Part shown: positions 31,978 to 38,942 of the stretch, piece after piece
How positions within the stretch are numbered: the first letter of the stretch is position 1
How the letters are laid out: each line of letters starts with the position of its first letter
Origin: an uncultured Prevotella sp.
Lineage (GTDB): Bacteria; Bacteroidota; Bacteroidia; Bacteroidales; Bacteroidaceae
NCBI GenBank assembly: GCA_944319915.1
Contig: CALUEY010000042.1
Span: 1-43,494 of the forward strand
Length of the DNA: 43,494 bases
Reading direction: 5' to 3'
Program-made: the position numbers and the translations under genes
The notes under the pieces: generated by a model
Seen by the model: the letters and a program-made list of their open reading frames with translations, nothing else
What the model was told of the DNA's origin: nothing
Databases searched by the model: none

Positions 31978-32538
31978 ATGAACGGAATAACCAAGCTGCC
32001 TCAGCTCACGCTCACAGAAGCCGTAAAGCAGGCATGGAGCAAAATCACACAAGTGACAGACCGCTCGCGCCGCTCTGAATTCTGGTGGACGTACCTGGTG
32101 CTCATAATTATCAACTGCGTATGCTCGCTCATACCTTTCTTAGGCAACCTGGTGGCATTCATGGTATACCTTGCCATGATACCCCTCACTTTCAGAAGGC
32201 TGCACGACACCGGCCGCAGTGGATGGTGGTGTGGCGCAGGCATCATCCTCAACGCCATACTTGCAGTAGAGTTTTTCGCATCAATCTACAGCATGCTACA
32301 GTCCAACGGCTTCTCGACCGACGTGACAGACTACGGCACCGCCATCATGATGCTTAAGATGTTGTTCAACCCTACGCTAATCATTATCTACATAGTCATG
32401 TTCGTCTACAGCATCATAACGCTCGTATTCCTATGCCAGGACAGCCAGGCCCACGACAACAAATACGGCCCTTCGCCCAAATACATAGCCGAAGATACTG
32501 GTGAGAACATACCAGACTACGTTCCCGAATGGAAATGA
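31978..32538 (+). CDS. DUF805 family membrane protein
   Basis: This 186-residue protein has a cytosolic N-terminus containing the DUF805 hallmark RSRRSEFWWTYLV, then four membrane helices and FRRLHDTGRSGWW (about residues 74-86), the second hallmark. The C-terminal tail (DSQAHDNKYGPSPKY) is typical of the family. DUF805 proteins are inner-membrane proteins without known function. The gene lies 129 bases after trmD and converges on the patatin gene with only three bases between stop codons. Its terminator is inside the opposing gene. Confidence 0.9.
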   Translation: MNGITKLPQLTLTEAVKQAWSKITQVTDRSRRSEFWWTYLVLIIINCVCSLIPFLGNLVAFMVYLAMIPLTFRRLHDTGRSGWWCGAGIILNAILAVEFFASIYSMLQSNGFSTDVTDYGTAIMMLKMLFNPTLIIIYIVMFVYSIITLVFLCQDSQAHDNKYGPSPKYIAEDTGENIPDYVPEWK

Positions 32539-32541
32539 GTG

Positions 32542-33390
32542 TCACGCAAATTCGCTGCGACAAAATTCATCACCAATACGGAAGCCTTCCTCATAGAGGG
32601 CTTCCAGTTTTTTTATGTCCTTTTCCATGCGCCCCACCTCCATCGGTTTTTGTGGACGTATGCACACGATTGAGCCTTCGTCCTCCATCCTCTCAACCAT
32701 CTCCAACTGCTCGTTATAAGCCTCTATGCGATGGCTCAATGCCACACGCAGGCGTGGATAATCTCTATAAATGAATCGTGGAATCTTGCGGTCGCGCCCT
32801 GTATTGCGATAGCCACGGTTGCGCGTGGCTATCACGACATTCCTCTTGAAGCCCATCTGCACCGCCCTCCTCACCGGGATGCTGTCTATTATGCCACCAT
32901 CTAACATCGGCACTCCGTCTACTTTGACCACACTGCTGAAGTAAGGCAGGCTGCTGCTGGCCCGGACAATGTCTATCAGCCGCTGGCGATTGCCCGAATG
33001 TTCACTAAGATATTCCGGTTGGCCAGTCAGGCAGTTAGTGGCAACCATCTCGAACACTGCGGGGCTGCTGAAGAAAGTGTCGTAATCAAATGGGACCAGC
33101 TCATTGGGGAATCGCTCATAGAGCAATTCCGGGTCGAATATGCTGCCTTGAGTGAATAGGTGGCGCAGCCCTATATAATCATACTTAGCCAACATATCTA
33201 TATTAGAGATGCGCGCACGGCGGGGCTGCCTGCTCATGTACGACAAGCCGTTACACGCCCCCGCCGATACAGCCACGACATAGTTGAAATACACCTCGTG
33301 CTTCATGAATGCATCGAGCACACCGCTTGTGAAGACCCCCCTCATGCCCCCACCCTCAAGTACAAGTCCTGTGTTCCGGAAGATTTGCAT
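32542..33390 (-). CDS. Patatin-like phospholipase (YjjU/DUF6363 type)
   Basis: This 282-residue protein has the oxyanion-hole motif EGGGMRGVF (12-20), the nucleophile S42 in VAVSAGACNG and the catalytic Asp in DGGIIDSIPV (D164). The elbow reads A-V-S-A-G instead of the usual G-x-S-x-G, a small deviation. The C-terminal part (RVALSHRIEAYNEQLEMVER) resembles DUF6363 found in YjjU-type patatins. It is a cytosolic esterase or phospholipase; the substrate is unknown. Its own promoter is a -7 box at 33423-33430. Confidence 0.9.
   Translation of the reverse strand: MQIFRNTGLVLEGGGMRGVFTSGVLDAFMKHEVYFNYVVAVSAGACNGLSYMSRQPRRARISNIDMLAKYDYIGLRHLFTQGSIFDPELLYERFPNELVPFDYDTFFSSPAVFEMVATNCLTGQPEYLSEHSGNRQRLIDIVRASSSLPYFSSVVKVDGVPMLDGGIIDSIPVRRAVQMGFKRNVVIATRNRGYRNTGRDRKIPRFIYRDYPRLRVALSHRIEAYNEQLEMVERMEDEGSIVCIRPQKPMEVGRMEKDIKKLEALYEEGFRIGDEFCRSEFA
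32580..32614 (+). terminator. Terminator for DUF805 embedded in the opposing patatin gene
   Basis: GGAAGCC (32580-32586) pairs with GGCTTCC (32599-32605), and an inner CTC/GAG can also pair. Seven T residues follow at 32608-32614 on the plus strand. The hairpin lies 42 bases after the DUF805 stop and entirely within codons of the patatin gene on the other strand. Confidence 0.75.
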
Positions 33391-33422
33391 CGTTAAGTTT
33401 ACCTTAAATACAAAATTTAATG

Positions 33423-33430
33423 CAAAGATA
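33423..33430 (-). promoter_or_regulatory. -7 promoter box of the patatin gene
   Basis: On the minus strand this reads TATCTTTG (TAnnTTTG), 32 bases upstream of the ATG at 33390. It is divergent from the aminopeptidase promoter only about 24 bases away. Confidence 0.6.
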
Positions 33431-33453
33431 CTCCTTTTCTATAAATAAATGTG

Positions 33454-33461
33454 TACCTTTG
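33454..33461 (+). promoter_or_regulatory. -7 promoter box of the M24 aminopeptidase gene
   Basis: TACCTTTG fits TAnnTTTG. The transcript would start near 33468, downstream of the ATG at 33451, which supports the start at 33502. Confidence 0.65.
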
Positions 33462-33501
33462 CATTAATATTGCAATACAAACGACAAAAATCGATAGCAT
33501 C

Positions 33502-34899
33502 ATGTTCAGCAAAGAGACATACGTCAGACGCCGCACTGAACTGAAGGAATTAGTAGGAAGCGGTGTCATTATCCTGTTTGGCAACAACGAAGCCCCGGCC
33601 AACTATCCGGCCAACGCATATTCACCATTCCGCCAAGACTCCTCATTCCTTTATTATTTCGGGCAACACCGCGATGGACTCGTAGGCGTGATAGACATAG
33701 ACAACGGCACAGAATCTTTAGTGGGAGATGACATAGACATTGAAGACATCGTATGGTACGGGGCTGTAGAGAGCGTCAGCAATCTCGCAGCACAGGTCGG
33801 CATAAGCCATACCGCACCAATGAAAGAGTTGAAGTCGGTTTGCAATGAGGCCCTGCGCTTACACCGCAAGATACATTTCCTGCCACCATACCGCCACGAC
33901 AACATGATTCAAATCATGGACTTGCTCGGCATACATCCCGGCCTGCAGCGCGAATCGGCATCGATGGAGCTGATAAAGGCCGTAGTAAAGATGCGCTCAA
34001 CCAAAGAGCCGCAGGAAGTGGAGGCAATCGAACGCGCCTGCGAGGTGGGCTACCAGATGCACATTGCCGCCATGGGCAATGCCAAGCCAGGCGTAACTGA
34101 GAGATTCGTAGGCGGCATAGTGGACGGCACAGCCAACTCGCTGGCGTCGAAAGTGAGCTTTGCAACCATCTTCAGCCAGCACGGCGAGATAATGCACGGC
34201 AGCCCATCGGAGGCAAGGCTCGAGCCTGGGCGACTTGCGCTATGCGACGCAGGGTGCGAGCTTGACGACTATTGCTCCGACCACACTCGCACATATCCCG
34301 TGTCGGGCAAGTTCACACAGCGGCAGCTCGACATTTACAAGATAGTGGAAGAATGCCACGACCACACTCTGAAAGTGGCACGCCCTGGCGTAAGGTGGTA
34401 CGATGTACACATGGACATCTGTCGCTTGATGACCGAAAGGCTCAAAGAACTTGGCCTCATGAGGGGAAACACTGACGACGCAGTGGAAGCTGGCGCCCAC
34501 GCCATGTTTATGCCCCATGGCTTAGGACACATGATGGGAATGGATGTCCACGACATGGAGGGGCTCGGCCAACAGTATGTCGGCTTCGACGAAGAGACGC
34601 GACCGTCCACGCAGTTCGGCACAAACTGCCTGCGCATGGGCCGACGCCTTGAAGAGAACTTTGTGGTAACAGACGAGCCTGGCATATATTTCATACCCGC
34701 ACTCATCGACGACTGGCGCTCAAGCGGACATTGCAAGGATTTCATCAACTTCGACTTGCTTGAAACTTACAAAGATTTCGGCGGCATACGCATAGAAGAC
34801 GACTTGCTCATAACCAAGGACGGGTGCCGCTTCCTCGGCAACAGTCGCATACCCTACCATCCCGCCGACGTGGAAGCCTTCTTGGCTCAAAGGGCATAA
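33502..34899 (+). CDS. Xaa-Pro aminopeptidase-type M24 metallopeptidase
   Basis: This 465-residue protein has an N-terminal creatinase-like domain (about 1-165; FGNNEAPANYPANAYSPFRQ). The pita-bread M24 catalytic domain has metal ligands in CDAGCELDDYCSDHTRTYPVSG (two Asp), HGLGHMMGMDVHD (His), VVTDEPGIYF (Glu) and GGIRIEDDLLIT (Glu). It removes N-terminal residues preceding proline, aiding peptide use. No signal peptide is present. The start at 33502 (MFSKETYVRRR) lies after the promoter. A 44-base gap separates it from the next peptidase, so the two may be co-transcribed. Confidence 0.94.
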   Translation: MFSKETYVRRRTELKELVGSGVIILFGNNEAPANYPANAYSPFRQDSSFLYYFGQHRDGLVGVIDIDNGTESLVGDDIDIEDIVWYGAVESVSNLAAQVGISHTAPMKELKSVCNEALRLHRKIHFLPPYRHDNMIQIMDLLGIHPGLQRESASMELIKAVVKMRSTKEPQEVEAIERACEVGYQMHIAAMGNAKPGVTERFVGGIVDGTANSLASKVSFATIFSQHGEIMHGSPSEARLEPGRLALCDAGCELDDYCSDHTRTYPVSGKFTQRQLDIYKIVEECHDHTLKVARPGVRWYDVHMDICRLMTERLKELGLMRGNTDDAVEAGAHAMFMPHGLGHMMGMDVHDMEGLGQQYVGFDEETRPSTQFGTNCLRMGRRLEENFVVTDEPGIYFIPALIDDWRSSGHCKDFINFDLLETYKDFGGIRIEDDLLITKDGCRFLGNSRIPYHPADVEAFLAQRA

Positions 34900-34943
34900 A
34901 GCAACCGAATATAGCAATAACCAAACAACAACAATAATATAAG

Positions 34944-36146
34944 ATGAAGCAAATTATGACTTTGGCTCTTGCCGCCGTGGTTGCGCTTGGAGCCAACGCT
35001 GAGGAAAAGAAAGACTCAGTGAACAAAAACAAACCGGTGTTCACCGTTGTAAAGGAAAACAAGATCACGAGCATCAAGGACCAAAGCCGCAGTGGTACGT
35101 GCTGGGCTTACTCCACGCTGTCGTTCTTTGAGAGCGAGATTCTGAAGAAGAGCGGCAAGACATACAACCTGTGCGAGAACTTCGTGGCCAGCAAAACCTA
35201 TATGGACCGCGCCATCGCCGCCGTCCGCACACATGGCGACATATCATTCTCGCAGGGCGGCTCGTCGTATGATCCGCTCTACTGCGCCATCAACTACGGC
35301 CTCTGCCCAGAGGAAGCAATGCCCGCCCCGGGTACGCCACAAGGCGACTCGCTTAACAACTTCGATGAGTTCTTCCGCTGCATGACCCCATACGTGGAGG
35401 CAATAGCCACGAGCAGTGCAAAAAAACTGACCCCCGCGTGGAAAAAAGGACTTCAAGGCATACTCGACGCCTACCTTGGCGAATGCCCGAAAGAGTTTAC
35501 CTACGAAGGCAAAAAGTACACACCTCAATCGTTTGCAGCAAGCCTCGGCCTCAATTGGGATGACTATGTAAGCATCAGCAGCTTCACCCACCATCCGTTC
35601 TGGAAGCCTTTCATAGTTGAAGTGCAAGACAACTGGCGCTGGAAGCCCAGCTACAACGTTCCCATGGACGACATGATGCGCATCATAGACAACGCCATCA
35701 ACGAAGGCTACACCATCATGTGGGGTGGCGACGTGTCGGAAGACGGGTTCACGCGCAAGGGCCTAGGCATAGCATACGATACAAAGAAAGTGCAGAGCAT
35801 GGCCGGAAGCGATGCCGACCGCTGGCTCCGCCTATCGGCATCGGAGAAGAACCAGAAGTTTGATTCGCTCGGAGTGAACGCCCCCGAAATCGTTCCTACG
35901 CAGGAAATGCGCCAGGAAGCATACGACAACTGGGAGACCACCGACGACCATGGAATGCACCTCTACGGCATAGCCAAGGACCAGAACGGCAAGGAGTATT
36001 ACATGGTAAAGAACTCTTGGGGCGAGTTTGGCGACTACAAAGGTACGTGGTATATGACCAAAGCTTTCGTAGCCTACAAGACAATGGACTTCATGGTGAA
36101 CAAGAACGCCATACCCAGTGACATCCGCAAGAAGCTCGGAATCTGA
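34944..36146 (+). CDS. Exported C1B cysteine peptidase (bleomycin hydrolase/PepC-like)
   Basis: This 400-residue protein has a short signal peptide (MKQIMTLALAAVVALGANAEE). It is a papain-fold aminopeptidase: Q47 of the oxyanion hole and C53 in DQSRSGTCWAYS, catalytic H339 in DDHGMHLYG and N357 in MVKNSWGE. The insertions between Cys and His match bleomycin hydrolase-type (C1B) enzymes. The signal peptide suggests periplasmic action, where it would trim peptides, consistent with a proteolytic lifestyle. A classical terminator follows at 36173. Confidence 0.93.
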   Translation: MKQIMTLALAAVVALGANAEEKKDSVNKNKPVFTVVKENKITSIKDQSRSGTCWAYSTLSFFESEILKKSGKTYNLCENFVASKTYMDRAIAAVRTHGDISFSQGGSSYDPLYCAINYGLCPEEAMPAPGTPQGDSLNNFDEFFRCMTPYVEAIATSSAKKLTPAWKKGLQGILDAYLGECPKEFTYEGKKYTPQSFAASLGLNWDDYVSISSFTHHPFWKPFIVEVQDNWRWKPSYNVPMDDMMRIIDNAINEGYTIMWGGDVSEDGFTRKGLGIAYDTKKVQSMAGSDADRWLRLSASEKNQKFDSLGVNAPEIVPTQEMRQEAYDNWETTDDHGMHLYGIAKDQNGKEYYMVKNSWGEFGDYKGTWYMTKAFVAYKTMDFMVNKNAIPSDIRKKLGI

Positions 36147-36172
36147 CAACGAGACTCCGGCAATCATCTTCT

Positions 36173-36217
36173 CGCCCGGCAATGCACCATCACAACCTGC
36201 ATTGCCGGGCGTTTTTT
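36173..36217 (+). terminator. Rho-independent terminator after the C1B peptidase gene
   Basis: A perfect 14-bp GC-rich stem is formed by CGCCCGGCAATGCA (36173-36186) and TGCATTGCCGGGCG (36198-36211), followed directly by six T residues (36212-36217). Confidence 0.95.
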
Positions 36218-36424
36218 AATTCAACAATGATTGACCATTCACCCGCATACGATACCACGCAAGAACCCCATCAATCAGCAAACTCATAAAACGGGGGAGC
36301 CCTCAGCATAAAAAAGGCACACAGCCGAACCGCCCCTAACCTTGCATGATTACACCAGCAAAGAGCTTCATATATGCATCAAGTGTCATAAAATTTAACC
36401 ATAAATGCCCCATTCCATCAATTC
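36218..36424. other. Gene-free stretch before repeat copy C
   Basis: No credible ORF, promoter or strong hairpin is seen between the terminator and element C. It is part of a 540-base gene-free interval (36147-36686). Confidence 0.4.
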
Positions 36425-36556
36425 CGCATCGCAATATGTGCCGTTTCGCCATGCAAAACATACCGTTTGAGAGGCTGAAACAGGCTGTTTGGACAGCCCA
36501 AGAGTCATGTTTCGGCAAACCACTGAGCATCAACTGCTTATACAAAGAGTACTTTC
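36425..36556 (+). repeat. Phased palindrome array, copy C
   Basis: Units are centred at 36440, 36462, 36484 and 36506, each 22 bases apart. Unit 2 is GCAAAACAT-A-CCGTTTGAG; unit 3 is CTGAAACAG-G-CTGTTTGGA; unit 4 is degraded (CCCAAGAGT-C-ATGTTTCGG). The head CCGCATCG directly precedes unit 1. The tail CAAACCACTGAGCATCAACT (from 36516) and TTATACAAAGAGTACTTT parallel those of copy B. It lies between the C1B peptidase terminator and the beta-lactamase promoter. Confidence 0.85.
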
Positions 36557-36623
36557 GGCAGACCTTGTAAAATGTTTTCATATACACAGCTGACCTGCCC
36601 TAAAAGGCAAAGCAGAACGCACA

Positions 36624-36655
36624 TTTGTGCATTTGTGGATTATTTCGTAACTTTG
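36624..36655 (+). promoter_or_regulatory. Promoter of the beta-lactamase gene
   Basis: TTTG (36624-36627) lies 20 bases before the -7 box TAACTTTG (36648-36655), a near-ideal Bacteroidetes promoter. Transcription should start near 36661, 26 bases before the ATG at 36687. No operator or attenuator-like hairpin is visible, suggesting constitutive expression. Confidence 0.8.
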
Positions 36656-36686
36656 CCGTCTGAACCGCAACACAAGCAAACATACA

Positions 36687-37589
36687 ATGACAAGCAAAAT
36701 GAAACAAGACGGATTGAAAAGCTGCATAGTTGCAATGCTGGTAATGGCAACGGCAACCACTGCCTGCTGCCAAACCGCCGCGCATACACCCCTAAGCTGC
36801 CGCATTGACTCAATCATAGGCAGCAAGAGAATGACAGTTGGAGTGGCGGCAGAGTGCGGCGAAATGTCATTCTCGAAGAACGACTTCATCAGGTTTCCGT
36901 TGCTAAGCGTGTTCAAGGTACACGTAGCCATGGCTGCCATAGCCAAGATGCAGAAAAGCTCCATCGCCCCAGACAGCACAATGCACATAGAAAAAGGATT
37001 GCTACTTGCTGGCACTTACAGTCCGCTAAAGCAGCAACATCCCGACGAGGACATTGACATCACTATGAAGGAACTCCTTCGCTACAGCATAGCCTTGAGC
37101 GACAACAATGCCTGCGATGCACTCATAAAGTTCTGCGGCGGCATCGACAGCGTTGACACATACATACGCAGCCTTGGCCTAACAGGCTTCAGCCTCAGTC
37201 AAACAGAGGCTTCAATGCACTCAAATCCTCTGTCGTGCCGCAAGAACTGGAGTTACCCTTCGTCTATGCTTTCAGTGCTTAGATTGTTATTCGGGCCAGA
37301 TGGAGAGCAATTCCAATTGCTCCGAGACATCATGGCCACTACCTCTACCGGGCCAGACAAGATTCCGGCGGGAGTTCCGTCGGGCTTCAAGGTTGCCCAC
37401 AAAACTGGCAGCTCTGGCCGCATCGGCGGCATAAAGATTGCAGACAACGACGCTGGAGTGGTATTCTTGCCACATGGCAAATGCTGCATCGTGGCATTTA
37501 TCATGGACTCAGCCGAGCCAGACCAAACAAATGCAGCCACAATAGCCGCCATAACGCGTGAGATAATAAAGGAAGCCATGGCCAACTGA
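36687..37589 (+). CDS. Class A beta-lactamase (Bacteroidetes A2-like)
   Basis: This 300-residue serine beta-lactamase has all catalytic motifs: S74-V-F-K77 (Ambler S70xxK73), S138-D-N140 (SDN loop), E174 in QTEASMHSN (general base E166 of the omega loop) and K239-T-G241. The omega-loop form E-A-x-M-H followed by KNW is that of the A2 subclass that includes CfxA, CepA and PER. An N-terminal signal lies in MKQDGLKSCIVAMLVMA; the adjacent TACC could be a weak lipobox, so it may be a lipoprotein. MTSK at 36687 or MKQDG at 36699 may be the start. The spectrum cannot be read from sequence. No IS element or mobile gene flanks it. Confidence 0.93.
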   Translation: MTSKMKQDGLKSCIVAMLVMATATTACCQTAAHTPLSCRIDSIIGSKRMTVGVAAECGEMSFSKNDFIRFPLLSVFKVHVAMAAIAKMQKSSIAPDSTMHIEKGLLLAGTYSPLKQQHPDEDIDITMKELLRYSIALSDNNACDALIKFCGGIDSVDTYIRSLGLTGFSLSQTEASMHSNPLSCRKNWSYPSSMLSVLRLLFGPDGEQFQLLRDIMATTSTGPDKIPAGVPSGFKVAHKTGSSGRIGGIKIADNDAGVVFLPHGKCCIVAFIMDSAEPDQTNAATIAAITREIIKEAMAN

Positions 37590-37590
37590 C

Positions 37591-37642
37591 AACAATCGGC
37601 AAAGCCGCGCCACAGAAAGATGGCACGGCTTTGCCGATTGTT
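37591..37642. terminator. Bidirectional long-stem terminator between bla and HIT genes
   Basis: A 22-bp stem with one mismatch (37591-37612 with 37621-37642, AACAATCGGCAAAGCCG against CGGCTTTGCCGATTGTT at the outer part) has an eight-base loop. It starts two bases after the beta-lactamase stop and also lies downstream of the convergent HIT gene. Confidence 0.85.
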
Positions 37643-37674
37643 CATATAACTTATTTACCTATACCAACCGCAAA

Positions 37675-38100
37675 TCAAAGTTCCTTTCGCAGGGCTTCAG
37701 CCATCGAGGCATACTCTGCATCGGTAAGATAAGTCTGCTGCGGGTTCATGCGGAACACCCCTCCGAAGTCGGGGCCACCTACATACTTAGGCACCAAGTG
37801 TACATGAAGGTGCTCAAGCGTGTCGGCGTATGCGCCATAATTAATCTTGTCGGGATTGAATACTTTCTGCATGGCTCGCGTCACACGCACCACATCGCTC
37901 ATAAAAGCGTTGCGGTCATCATCGCTAAGCAGGTTGATATCGTCCACATGGTCTTTGTATGCCACAAGACAACGGCCGCGATAAGTCTGCTCCTTGAAAA
38001 TGAACACACGCGAAACGCTCAGCTCCGCAACTTCCACCATAAGATTGTGCAGCGTCTCATTGCTCTGGCAATAGAGGCATTCCTTTGGGTCACTCTTCAT
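37675..38100 (-). CDS. HIT family nucleotide hydrolase or transferase
   Basis: This 141-residue protein has the histidine triad HLHVH (H97, H99, H101) in LEHLHVHLVPKY, and an N-terminal CLYC pair (C8 and C11) that may bind zinc with a further ligand. HIT proteins hydrolyse or transfer nucleoside phosphoramidates and dinucleotides such as Ap4A; the exact substrate is unknown. It is cytosolic. It has its own promoter (38141-38171) and converges on the beta-lactamase gene. Confidence 0.92.
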   Translation of the reverse strand: MKSDPKECLYCQSNETLHNLMVEVAELSVSRVFIFKEQTYRGRCLVAYKDHVDDINLLSDDDRNAFMSDVVRVTRAMQKVFNPDKINYGAYADTLEHLHVHLVPKYVGGPDFGGVFRMNPQQTYLTDAEYASMAEALRKEL

Positions 38101-38140
38101 ATTAGTATGTCTTTAATTAGGTTTTAATGATATTACGTCA

Positions 38141-38171
38141 CAAAGTTACTAATAAAAAACGAGAGCTGCAA
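38141..38171 (-). promoter_or_regulatory. Promoter of the HIT gene
   Basis: On the minus strand TTG (38169-38171) precedes TAACTTTG (38141-38148) by 20 bases. The -33 element lies inside the terminator hairpin of the upstream TetR operon. Confidence 0.7.
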
Positions 38172-38183
38172 GCATTTGCAGCT
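38151..38183 (-). terminator. Terminator of the activase-TetR operon
   Basis: On the minus strand a perfect 8-bp stem AGCTGCAA/TTGCAGCT (38164-38171 with 38176-38183, loop of four) is followed by CTCGTTTTTTATT. The T-run lies at 38153-38159. It overlaps the -33 region of the HIT promoter. Confidence 0.75.
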
Positions 38184-38314
38184 TGGCTATAGCGTGGGTC
38201 GCAACAATATGCCGACCTTGGCTTGCCCAAGAACAGCCGTCTGCCGAACAGCGCAAGTCAAGCCGCGCGGCCATTCACTTGTTTGCACCAGTAGCTTTGC
38301 TCCGTCTGCCTGCA

Positions 38315-38938
38315 TCATTCACAAAGCATCCTTTCCACAGCGTCCACTATATAGCCTTTCCACTCTGCAAGGAAGTCTGCGAAGCTCTCGCCGTCGGACA
38401 CAAGTACATTGCAGCACAAGTTGCGGGCCACAAACGGCATGGTGAGCATGGAATAGAACGTCATGAAGAGATAACGCATAGGCACACGTTTGAGCCGCCC
38501 TGCCTTCATCTCCTCAAGCAGCCCCTGCTTTATGGAGTTGATGTAGCTCTTCAAGCCCAACTCGATAAGGGTGTTTGCCACGCCGTCAAAATCGCGGTCC
38601 ATCTCGCGCACGATGAAAAGCGGTAGGCTCGGGTTAGCCGTGAACACGCCATAATAAGCATCCACCACCTTCCCAACACGCTCGCCTACGGGCTTGTCGT
38701 CTTGCAATATGATATCTTTCACACGCGGCACCAACGATCCAACAATGCCACCGAACACCGCCCCAAACATACGCTCCTTTGTGCGAAAGTAATAATGAAG
38801 CGTAGGTCGGTTGATGCCCACATGCTGGGCTATGTCGCTCATGCTCGTTCCGGCAAAGCCTCGCTCAAGGAAAAGTTCGCGCGCGGCGTCAACTATCCGC
38901 GCTTCCAGCCCTCCGACATGTTTTTTTTCGTTTGCCAT
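38315..38938 (-). CDS. TetR family transcriptional regulator
   Basis: This 207-residue protein has a TetR HTH at about residues 12-58 (RIVDAARELFLERGFAGTSM, SDIAQHVGINRPTLHYYF) followed by an all-helical ligand domain. The start MANEKKHVGG is chosen because it directly precedes the HTH; the longer frame reaches into the upstream gene. It lies four bases after the 1398-residue activase gene, in the same operon. A 22-base palindrome at the operon promoter is a good candidate operator, so it probably represses its own operon. The ligand is unknown; an acyl-CoA is one guess given the neighbour. Confidence 0.92.
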   Translation of the reverse strand: MANEKKHVGGLEARIVDAARELFLERGFAGTSMSDIAQHVGINRPTLHYYFRTKERMFGAVFGGIVGSLVPRVKDIILQDDKPVGERVGKVVDAYYGVFTANPSLPLFIVREMDRDFDGVANTLIELGLKSYINSIKQGLLEEMKAGRLKRVPMRYLFMTFYSMLTMPFVARNLCCNVLVSDGESFADFLAEWKGYIVDAVERMLCE

Positions 38939-38942
38939 AAGC

